From: Pseudomonadota bacterium
GTDB taxonomy: Bacteria > Pseudomonadota > Alphaproteobacteria > Rhizobiales > Xanthobacteraceae
Direction of reading: 5' to 3'
Length of the DNA: 5,076 nucleotides
Assembly: GCA_023405565.1 (NCBI GenBank)
Contig: JAEXXW010000533.1
Coordinates: 1 to 5,076, forward strand
Part shown: positions 1 to 5,076 of the stretch, piece after piece
Position numbering within the stretch: the stretch's first letter is position 1
How the letters are laid out: each line of letters opens with the position of its first letter
Program-made: the position numbers and the translations under genes
Notes under the pieces: model-generated
Seen by the model: only the letters and a program-made list of their open reading frames with translations
Told to the model about the DNA's origin: nothing
Database searches by the model: none

Positions 1-86
1 CCGTAGCGCCGAATACCAATGTGACGCTGATGGTGAAAACCGCAGCCGGAAAATCCGGTCAGGCCCGTTACAAGATCGAGAAGTGA
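1..86 (+). CDS. 3' end of an unidentified protein-coding gene
   Basis: The frame starting at base 3 is open from the window edge and ends at a TGA at 84-86. It gives about 27 residues that finish ...VTLMVKTAAGKSGQARYKIEK. The alternation of polar and hydrophobic residues (VTLMVKT, then QARYKI) looks like the closing beta-strands of a secreted or Ig-like beta domain, but this is too short to identify. A strong intrinsic terminator on the same strand starts 43 bases after the stop, which supports this frame and strand. A second + frame is also open across this stretch to a TAG at 110-112, but its composition (many Arg, Asp, Glu and a Cys) is less protein-like. The gene converges on the barrel gene at 179-1246. 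No function can be assigned. Confidence 0.45.
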   Translation, partial: VAPNTNVTLMVKTAAGKSGQARYKIEK

Positions 87-129
87 TGCGTCACAGCCGT
101 TAGACTTGACAGCAGCAGATAAAAACAAC

Positions 130-157
130 GGGCGCAGATCATGTCTGCGCCCTTTTT
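130..157 (+). terminator. Rho-independent terminator, probably bidirectional
   Basis: GGGCGCAGA (130-138) pairs perfectly with TCTGCGCCC (144-152) around the 5-base loop TCATG, and TTTTT follows directly at 153-157. This is a textbook intrinsic terminator for the + strand gene ending at 86. Read on the - strand, the same stem is followed by GTTGTTTTTA (complement of 120-129), a weaker but usable U-tract. It could therefore also end the barrel-protein transcript, whose stop codon lies at 179-181. The stretch 87-178 holds nothing else that I can see. Confidence 0.9.
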
Positions 158-178
158 CATTTCGCGGTTGATCGCGGT

Positions 179-1246
179 CTATTTCAGCGACGGCCCTTTT
201 GTCATCATCCTCGATGGCGCGCTGCTTTTTTCCGGCGGCGAGAGGGAAAACGTCGCCCAGACATTCCAGCCCTCCGGGCGGTTTTTCGCGTCGAACTCGT
301 AATAGCCCTTCAAATTCAGATAGCCCTGCATGTTGCCGGCGGGGAAAAGAAAGCCGACTTGCGGACCTGCGCCGAAGACGCGAGACTCGAAGTTGCCGAG
401 AAAGGCCGGCTGCCCCGTATCCGGCGTCAATTGCTGATACACATAGCCGACCGCACCGACAAAGAACTGCTTCGACAGGAACTGGGCGGCGGCAAGATCG
501 ACATGGAAATCAAGTCCATTGGTCTGACCGGTATCCTTGTTCCTGAAATTGTGCGTAAGGCCGGCTACGACCGAGAATTCATGCCCTTTTGCCTGATCGA
601 AATAGGTATAGCCAAGCCCCCCATCGACGGCACCGTGACCGAGACCGAGGTTGGACAGGCGCTTCGAATCGTAGGCGCCGACCTGAATATTGGTCATGGC
701 ATAGACCATGACGTTATGGACGCCGCTGTTCCAGCGCAAAGTGGCCTGGGGAAACAGATCGGCAAAGCCGACGATCGAATCGGCAATCGAGCCCTGTCGC
801 GTTACTGTCAGTGGCCCGAGCGAGGCGCTCAAGATCCCGTCCAATGACGTTGCCGACCGTCCGGCGATCGTCGCCATGTTGACCGCGAACTGGCCGCCGA
901 GAATCGGCGTCTCAAAGACATAACCGGGGACGAAGAAACCGAGATCCGCTCGCCCATCCAGATTAATATTCAGATTGGCGGTGGCATTTGCACGCAGATT
1001 GCCAACCTGGAATTGCTTGGAAGCCGCCACAGCGCCGCTGGCCGAGACAGATGTATGATAATAGACCGTCGCAAAGTTTGCGCCAGGCTGTTGCGGCGCG
1101 GCTGCGAGACTGCCGAACAGCCCTGGAATCCAGAAACTGACGCCGCCCTCATCTGCGAATGCCGGCCCAGTCGAAGCGACCAGCACGCCCCCTAACATGG
1201 CAGCCATCACGCGACGCATGCCACGGACCTTGAATTGTAGTGCCAT
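179..1246 (-). CDS. SphA / phenol-meta-degradation family outer-membrane beta-barrel protein
   Basis: This 355-residue protein is predicted to be a porin-like outer-membrane barrel of the Phenol_MetA_deg (PF13557) / SphA family, whose members often lie beside aromatic-degradation genes and are thought to aid substrate uptake. Residues 1-31 form a classic signal peptide: basic start (K, R, R, R), hydrophobic core around VMAAMLGGVLVA, and an AFA|DE cleavage site. The mature N-terminus carries the family-like block GVSFWIPGLFGSLAAAPQQP (about 35-54). The rest alternates amphipathic strands rich in Gly and aromatic residues (for example GGLGYTYF, VGAVGYVYQQL, GYLNLKGYYEF). The last strand, WNVWATFSL, is followed by a polar 20-residue tail. 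I chose the ATG at 1246 because AGGGGGG lies 8 bases upstream and the signal peptide then has normal length. The in-frame ATG at 1285 adds 13 residues, lacks a ribosome site and overlaps a candidate -10 box. Transport specificity is unknown. Confidence 0.85.
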   Translation of the reverse strand: MALQFKVRGMRRVMAAMLGGVLVASTGPAFADEGGVSFWIPGLFGSLAAAPQQPGANFATVYYHTSVSASGAVAASKQFQVGNLRANATANLNINLDGRADLGFFVPGYVFETPILGGQFAVNMATIAGRSATSLDGILSASLGPLTVTRQGSIADSIVGFADLFPQATLRWNSGVHNVMVYAMTNIQVGAYDSKRLSNLGLGHGAVDGGLGYTYFDQAKGHEFSVVAGLTHNFRNKDTGQTNGLDFHVDLAAAQFLSKQFFVGAVGYVYQQLTPDTGQPAFLGNFESRVFGAGPQVGFLFPAGNMQGYLNLKGYYEFDAKNRPEGWNVWATFSLSPPEKSSAPSRMMTKGPSLK

Positions 1247-1254
1247 CGACAGCG

Positions 1255-1261
1255 CCCCCCT
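1255..1261 (-). promoter_or_regulatory. Ribosome binding site deciding the barrel-gene start
   Basis: On the - strand AGGGGGG (1261 down to 1255) sits 8 bases before the ATG at 1246-1244. The alternative upstream ATG at 1285-1283 is preceded by TTCCGAACTGCGAT, which has no purine-rich Shine-Dalgarno sequence. This favours the 355-residue form. Confidence 0.6.
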
Positions 1262-1283
1262 GACACGACTCTGGCTTTTTGGC

Positions 1284-1312
1284 ATTATCGCAGTTCGGAA
1301 CCGGCCTGAAAA
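1284..1312 (-). promoter_or_regulatory. Candidate sigma70-like promoter of the barrel gene
   Basis: On the - strand TTTTCA (1312-1307; 4 of 6 to TTGACA) is separated by exactly 17 bases from GATAAT (1289-1284; 5 of 6 to TATAAT). Transcription would start near 1277, giving a leader of about 30 bases before the ATG at 1246 that includes its ribosome site. The spacer contains the small palindrome GTTCGGAAC (1293-1301). This is a pattern match only. If real, the barrel gene can be transcribed separately from the hydroxylase genes upstream. Confidence 0.4.
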
Positions 1313-1391
1313 TCCTGTTTCGCTCTATTTCCAGAACTCCGGGTGATTTGCCGGGATAAAGCGCGTCCTCTGACCGCGTTCATGGCGGAAG

Positions 1392-1407
1392 GGCACAGGA
1401 GGCACAG
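1392..1407. repeat. Short direct repeat GGCACAG x2
   Basis: GGCACAG occurs at 1392-1398 and again at 1401-1407, separated by GA; on the - strand it reads CTGTGCC-TC-CTGTGCC. It lies about 80 bases upstream of the candidate -35 box of the barrel gene. It could be an activator site or chance, and the period of 9 bases is not a whole helical turn. Confidence 0.25.
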
Positions 1408-1482
1408 CGAAGCCTTAAGAGCACGGCTGTCGGCTTTTCAAACCTGGGCTGGACCTGACATGCATCGCACAGCGACGTGATG

Positions 1483-1509
1483 CCGCCCGCAAAAAACAAC
1501 ATCGGGCGG
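1483..1509 (-). terminator. GC hairpin behind the CoxL-like gene, atypical terminator candidate
   Basis: CCGCCCG (1483-1489) and CGGGCGG (1503-1509) form a perfect 7-bp all-GC stem around a 13-base loop. It begins 23 bases after the stop codon of the catalytic-subunit gene. In the - strand RNA the U-run (UUUUUU) lies in the loop and not after the stem, so this is not a canonical intrinsic terminator. It may stabilise the 3' end of the mRNA or weakly attenuate read-through into the barrel gene. Confidence 0.35.
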
Positions 1510-1532
1510 TTGAGGGAGAATTCCGGAAGCCT

Positions 1533-3899
1533 CTACGCTCTGGCCGTCGAGGCCCGGTCCATACAATCCAGCACGTGCTCGGGCGTAATCGGCTGCTGCG
1601 TGACCGAAGCGCTGAAAGGCGATAGCGCATCATTCACCGCCGTCCAGATGGCGGCCGGGGCTGCAACGGCCCCCGCCTCGCCGACGCCACGCGCGCCAAG
1701 CAATGTTGCGCTGATCGGCGTCTCGACATGAGCAATATGGATATCCGGCATTTCGCTGGCCATGGGCACGAGGTAGTCAGCCAGCGTTCCGTTTTCGAGC
1801 TGTGCGTCCTCATTGTAGATGCATTGCTCATACAGCGCCGCACCGATGCCCTGCACCACACCGCCGCGGATCTGCTCATCGACCAGCAGCGGATTGATCA
1901 CCGTTCCGCAATCGTCGACCACCCAGAAGCCCAGGATTTTGATAGTCCCGAGGCCGGGATCGACCTCGACATGGGCGGCCTGAATGCCATTGGACACAAA
2001 ATACGGCACATCCCGTGGCGCGTATTTCTCGTTGAATTCCAGCAGCGGAAGCTCTTCCAAAGGAAGTGTATGGGACTGGTAATGTGCGACCGTGGCGACA
2101 TCCGCAACTGTGAGCTGGATCATGCCGGCGGCGTTGACAATCTTGCCTCTCTCTATCCGCAATTCGTGCGGCTGTGCCTGCAGCATCGACCCAGCGATCG
2201 TCAGGATGCTGTCTTTCAGTTTCATTGCCGCGCGCAAGGCGGCCTCACCACCGAGCGAGGTGCCACGGGACGCCCAGGCCCCGCCACCGAATGGCGCCGC
2301 CGTCGTATCGCCGCAGACGATATCGACCGCGTCGATATCGACGCCCAGCGCGCTACTGACAATCTGGCGCAAGGCCGTCATCGTCCCCTGCCCCTGATCG
2401 GTAATGCTGGTGGCACAGCGAATACCGCCGGACGCCTCCAGTGACAGGCGGCAAGCTTCGAACGCCGATACGCGCACGTTCTGCGGCCCATAAAGTGAAG
2501 GGCCAACCCCCGTCTGCTCGATAAAGGCCGCAAGCCCGATACCGCGATAGATGCCACGCTCGCGCAACGCGGCCTGATCGCGGCGCAAGCCTTCATAATC
2601 CATCAGGCCGAGCAGCTTGTCGTGACAACGATCGAGCGACAATTCGCTCAACACGGTGCCGGCAGCATTCTTGGCGCTCTTCTGATCCGATGCCGCGTAG
2701 TTGCGGCGGCGCAGACTCGCCGGATCCGCACCAAGCTTGCGCGCGGCAAGGTCCAGCAATTGCTCGGTCACAGTCGTCGCAATCGGCTGGCCGACCGCCC
2801 GCAGAACGCCACTTGGCACCTTGTTCTGGAAATAACTGCGAAGCGTCCCGTTGAACGCCGGCAGATGATAGGGCGCCGCCGACATGTGAACGGCCTGCAA
2901 TCCTTCGCCCAGACTGCCGCGCGGGTAGGACGAATAAGCCCCCATGCCGGACTGCACGGCGATATCCATGGCCAGGAGATTTCCGTCGGGATCGACTGCA
3001 AGGCGGCCCTTCACCCGCGCCTCGCGCGCATGCACATCGCTGACAAAGGCCTCCAGCCGGTCGGCCACGAATTTCACCGGCCGGCCGAGCAGAACCGCAA
3101 TCGCCGCCACCGCCATCTCGTCGGGATAGGCGGACAGCTTCATACCGAAAGCACCGCCTACATCCGGCGTGATGACCTGCACATTACTAAACGGCAGATC
3201 GAACTGGGCGGCGAAAATCTCACGCATCTGGTTCGGCACCTGATGCGAGTGCTGCACCGTCAGCTTCCGCGTTCGGGGATCGAAATCGGCGATGATCCCA
3301 CGCGGCTCGAGCGTGACGCCGGTCTGCCGAGCAAAGCGGAATTCATGTTCGACCACGACCGCCGCCTGATCGAAAGCGACATGCGGATCGCCGGTCTTGA
3401 ACACATGATCGAGACCGAGATTGCTATTCAACTGCGTGTTGGTCTTGGCCGCATCCGGCGCCGCAGCTGCATCGATCGACCCAATGGCTGGCAGTTCCGC
3501 CCATTCAATATCGATCAATTCAAGTGCGTCTTCCGCCTGCGCCCGGCTCTCGCCGATCACGGCCACCACAGCCTCGCCCTGCCACGTCACCTCGTCCCGC
3601 GCGAGCGGAAACTGCTCCGGTGATATGTGGGACGGCAACATCGCCAGTTTCGTTCGCCATGGCGCGCAAACCGCAGCGAGATCATTGGCGGTTACGACTG
3701 CGATAATGCCGGGGCTCGCCTTCGCGCCCGTCCCATCGATCGAAACGATGCGGGCATGGGCGTGAGGGCTACGCAGAAAGACGATATGTCCCACACCGCC
3801 GACAACAATATCGTCAGTATAGCGGCCATTTCCCGAGACCAGTCGTTGCGCTTCCGGCCGCGGAACGCGCGCGCCGATCATGCCACGTGCTTCCGTCAC
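1533..3899 (-). CDS. Molybdenum hydroxylase catalytic subunit (CoxL-like, xanthine dehydrogenase family)
   Basis: This 788-residue protein is the large molybdopterin-binding subunit of a three-subunit cytoplasmic hydroxylase that inserts water-derived oxygen into a C-H bond. Length is normal for the family. Residues about 17-135 form the a/b hammerhead domain (PF01315), and the rest the molybdopterin domains (PF02738/PF20256). Visible cofactor and active-site motifs are GGAFGMK (248-254), GVLRAVGQP (364-372, the substrate loop), GQGTMTALR (503-511), ASRGTSLGG (543-551), RGGVVQGIGAALYEQ (678-692) and GARGVGEAG (735-743), which contains the expected catalytic base Glu741. The loop lacks the VAYRCSFR signature with the Cu-binding Cys of true CO dehydrogenase, and also the AYRGAGR of form II proteins, so CO oxidation is unlikely. 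The GTG start overlaps the preceding stop by 4 bp (GTGA) and has GGGGAG 7 bases upstream; ATG at codon 7 is an alternative. It is the last gene of the M-S-L unit. The substrate cannot be read from sequence. Confidence 0.93.
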   Translation of the reverse strand: MTEARGMIGARVPRPEAQRLVSGNGRYTDDIVVGGVGHIVFLRSPHAHARIVSIDGTGAKASPGIIAVVTANDLAAVCAPWRTKLAMLPSHISPEQFPLARDEVTWQGEAVVAVIGESRAQAEDALELIDIEWAELPAIGSIDAAAAPDAAKTNTQLNSNLGLDHVFKTGDPHVAFDQAAVVVEHEFRFARQTGVTLEPRGIIADFDPRTRKLTVQHSHQVPNQMREIFAAQFDLPFSNVQVITPDVGGAFGMKLSAYPDEMAVAAIAVLLGRPVKFVADRLEAFVSDVHAREARVKGRLAVDPDGNLLAMDIAVQSGMGAYSSYPRGSLGEGLQAVHMSAAPYHLPAFNGTLRSYFQNKVPSGVLRAVGQPIATTVTEQLLDLAARKLGADPASLRRRNYAASDQKSAKNAAGTVLSELSLDRCHDKLLGLMDYEGLRRDQAALRERGIYRGIGLAAFIEQTGVGPSLYGPQNVRVSAFEACRLSLEASGGIRCATSITDQGQGTMTALRQIVSSALGVDIDAVDIVCGDTTAAPFGGGAWASRGTSLGGEAALRAAMKLKDSILTIAGSMLQAQPHELRIERGKIVNAAGMIQLTVADVATVAHYQSHTLPLEELPLLEFNEKYAPRDVPYFVSNGIQAAHVEVDPGLGTIKILGFWVVDDCGTVINPLLVDEQIRGGVVQGIGAALYEQCIYNEDAQLENGTLADYLVPMASEMPDIHIAHVETPISATLLGARGVGEAGAVAAPAAIWTAVNDALSPFSASVTQQPITPEHVLDCMDRASTARA

Positions 3900-4387
3900 G
3901 ATGCCGCTCCCCGCCGTATCATCACGGCCTCGATGGCATCGACAATGGCGTGGTAGCCGGTGCAGCGGCAGAAATTTCCGGACAGCGCCTCCCGGATATC
4001 GTCGCGCGACCGGCTCGCCCCTGTCAGGATTTCAGCCGCTGTCGCGAGAACGCCCGGTGTGCAATAGCCACATTGCAAAGCATTACGGGCGACAAATTCC
4101 TGCTGAAGATCGGCAATCGCGCCTTTCCGCGTCAGGCCCTCGATTGTCTCGACCTCTGCACCGTCGGCTTGAACCGCCAGCATCAGACAACTTCTCACCG
4201 AGCGGCCATCGACGGTAATGTTACAGGCGCCACACACGCCGTGTTCGCAGCCAATATGCGTGCCCGTCTTGCCCATGACCGTGCGAATGAAATCGCCAAG
4301 ATGCATCCGCGCCGGAACCTGGGCTGAAACACGTTCCCCGTTGAGCACGAAAGTCACGTCGTGCAATTCGCTGGCTGCGTCAGGCAT
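3896..4387 (-). CDS. Molybdenum hydroxylase [2Fe-2S] subunit (CoxS-like)
   Basis: This 163-residue iron-sulfur subunit carries electrons from the molybdenum centre to FAD. The N-terminal plant-ferredoxin-like domain (PF00111, about 10-85) holds the first cluster with Cys47, Cys52, Cys55 and Cys67 (CEHGVCGAC...C). The C-terminal helical domain (PF01799, about 92-160) holds the second with Cys106, Cys109, Cys140 and Cys142 (QCGYCTPG and CRCTGY). All eight ligands are present. Gln105 sits just before CGYC, the position that contacts the pterin cofactor in solved relatives. Length is typical for a stand-alone small subunit. The ATG overlaps the end of the FAD-subunit gene by 8 bp (ATGCCTGA) and is preceded by a strong GGGAGGGG (4399-4392). 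The stop overlaps the next gene's GTG start by 4 bp. No twin-arginine signal is seen, so the enzyme should be cytoplasmic. Confidence 0.96.
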   Translation of the reverse strand: MPDAASELHDVTFVLNGERVSAQVPARMHLGDFIRTVMGKTGTHIGCEHGVCGACNITVDGRSVRSCLMLAVQADGAEVETIEGLTRKGAIADLQQEFVARNALQCGYCTPGVLATAAEILTGASRSRDDIREALSGNFCRCTGYHAIVDAIEAVMIRRGAAS

Positions 4388-5076
4388 GCAGCCCCTCCCG
4401 AAAGCTCATGAAGGCGCGCCTTAAAAGCTCTGCGCCCTGCCGTCGCTTGGTGTCCGGACGTCCCTGATGGTTATCGATGGGGTCCATCTCATCCGCGATG
4501 GCGTGGGCCATATCGCGCAGCATTGCATCGGAAGTATCGCGTGCAACCGTCATGTCGGCGGCCGCTTTACTGAGCAAGGGCGCCGGCTCCGATCCGAAGA
4601 CCACGGCCTCGATGTCGCCAATGCCGCCATCAACTCTTCGCCCCTTTATACCGATGCCGACAACCGCGAAGTCGCCGTGCCGCCGGCTCAGCTCATTGAA
4701 ATGGAATATCTCGGCCGTCTCCGCGCGCGGGAAGCTGACGCCTGTGATCATCTCACCATCATTGCGCGCAGTGGAATAAAGGCCCTCGAAGAAATCGCGA
4801 GCGGCGACGTCGCGGGCGCCGTCGCTGCTCTGCAGATGGATCGTCGCATTCAGCAAAACCGCCACCGCGGGTGCCTCCGCCGACGGGTCGGCCAGCGCGA
4901 TGCTGCCGCAGGTTGTGCCACGGTTGCGCACGGCCATATGCGCCACGTGCGTCATTGCGGATGCGAACAGAGGCACTTCGCTAGCGACGAGCGGGGATGC
5001 CAGCACCTGATAATGGCGAACCAGCGCACCAAACCGGATTGTATCGGCGCTCTCCGTAATACCCTCAAGCGAAGCG
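4380..5076 (-). CDS. Molybdenum hydroxylase FAD-binding subunit (CoxM-like), 5' end outside window
   Basis: The last 231 residues of the medium subunit are visible; relatives have about 260-290, so about 50-60 N-terminal residues, including the first FAD-pyrophosphate motif (usually AGGQS-like), lie beyond the window. The frame stays open to the edge, and the residues before 5006 (for example TIRFGALVRHYQ) fit the family, so the GTG at 5006 is internal. Visible parts are the FAD-binding domain (PF00941) with HMAVRNRGTTCGSIALADP (46-64 of the visible part), where most relatives have TIGG, and GEMITGVSFPR, the usual link to the C-terminal CO_deh_flav_C-type domain (PF03450) ending near NHQGRPDTKRRQGAELLRRA. 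This subunit accepts electrons from the Fe-S subunit and passes them to an unknown acceptor. It is the first visible gene of the M-S-L unit; the operon promoter is outside the window. Confidence 0.92.
   Translation of the reverse strand, partial: ASLEGITESADTIRFGALVRHYQVLASPLVASEVPLFASAMTHVAHMAVRNRGTTCGSIALADPSAEAPAVAVLLNATIHLQSSDGARDVAARDFFEGLYSTARNDGEMITGVSFPRAETAEIFHFNELSRRHGDFAVVGIGIKGRRVDGGIGDIEAVVFGSEPAPLLSKAAADMTVARDTSDAMLRDMAHAIADEMDPIDNHQGRPDTKRRQGAELLRRAFMSFREGLHA

Larger units (their letters stand above)
1247..1532. other. Intergenic region between the hydroxylase operon and the barrel gene
   Basis: No convincing coding sequence is seen on either strand. The region holds the candidate promoter and ribosome site of the barrel gene, a GC hairpin close behind the CoxL-like stop, and a 7-base direct repeat at 1392-1407. 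Its length contrasts with the overlapping junctions inside the hydroxylase unit and suggests a separate transcription unit for the barrel gene, though read-through cannot be excluded. Confidence 0.6.

Noticed and set aside
359..847. 162-residue open frame antisense to the barrel gene
   Set aside because: The opposite strand encodes a coherent signal peptide plus barrel protein; this frame has no recognisable family.
1247..1285. ATG at 1285 as the start of the barrel protein
   Set aside because: It has no ribosome site, overlaps a -10-like box, and would put 13 extra residues in front of a normal signal peptide; the ATG at 1246 has a good ribosome site.
1415..1633. 72-residue - strand open frame across the end of the CoxL-like gene and the intergenic region
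   Set aside because: Arg/Ser-rich composition, mostly an out-of-frame shadow of the CoxL-like C-terminus, with no supporting signal.
1728..2444. 238-residue open frame antisense to the CoxL-like gene
   Set aside because: Same reason: it mirrors the codons of the real gene, has no domain or credible ribosome site, and shows no sign of independent coding.
2622..3623. 333-residue open frame antisense to the CoxL-like gene
   Set aside because: It lies wholly within a gene with clear family motifs, is rich in Arg, His and Gln with no recognisable domain, and long antisense frames are expected in GC-rich coding DNA.
1533..3899. Annotation as genuine CO dehydrogenase (coxL)
   Set aside because: The Cys-containing VAYRCSFR loop needed for the Cu-Mo site is absent; residues 364-372 read GVLRAVGQP.
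4380..5006. GTG at 5006 as the true start of the FAD subunit
   Set aside because: The frame is open to the window edge, the residues before it match the family, and starting there would remove the first FAD-binding segment.
1..5076. Mobile element, CRISPR array, tRNA or other RNA gene
   Set aside because: No transposase, long terminal inverted repeats, regularly spaced repeats or tRNA-like fold was seen by eye.

Overview
The window is GC-rich bacterial DNA with compact, overlapping genes. Its protein families and codon style point to a Gram-negative proteobacterium, most likely an alphaproteobacterium of the Rhizobiales type or a metabolically similar betaproteobacterium. That is inferred from style, since no rRNA or other marker gene is present. 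The outer-membrane barrel protein makes a Gram-negative host firm.

Layout, left to right: (1) positions 1-86 hold the last codons of an unidentified gene on the + strand; (2) a strong intrinsic terminator at 130-157 separates it from everything else and has T-rich sequence on both sides, so it can serve both converging genes; (3) 179-1246 (- strand) encodes a SphA / phenol-meta-degradation-type outer-membrane beta-barrel protein with a clear signal peptide; (4) 1247-1532 is an intergenic stretch with a candidate sigma70-like promoter for the barrel gene, a GC hairpin and a short direct repeat; (5) 1533-5076 (- strand) is a tightly overlapping three-gene unit for a molybdenum hydroxylase of the xanthine dehydrogenase / CO dehydrogenase superfamily. 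In transcription order it runs FAD subunit (CoxM-like, 5' end outside the window), [2Fe-2S] subunit (CoxS-like), then molybdopterin catalytic subunit (CoxL-like). The M-S and S-L junctions overlap by 8 and 4 bp, which suggests translational coupling.

Together the three subunits should form a (LMS)2-type enzyme. Substrate would be hydroxylated at the Mo-cytosine (or Mo-pterin) centre of L, and electrons would pass through the two Fe-S clusters of S to FAD in M. The catalytic loop of L reads VLRAVGQP, not the CO dehydrogenase signature with its active-site Cys, so this is not a CO dehydrogenase. It is an orphan-substrate hydroxylase, plausibly acting on an aromatic, N-heterocyclic or aldehyde compound. 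The adjacent SphA-like barrel fits a role in bringing a hydrophobic or aromatic substrate across the outer membrane, but that link rests on gene proximity only. I see no mobile element, CRISPR array, RNA gene or clearly new system here. The most useful open question is the substrate of this enzyme.
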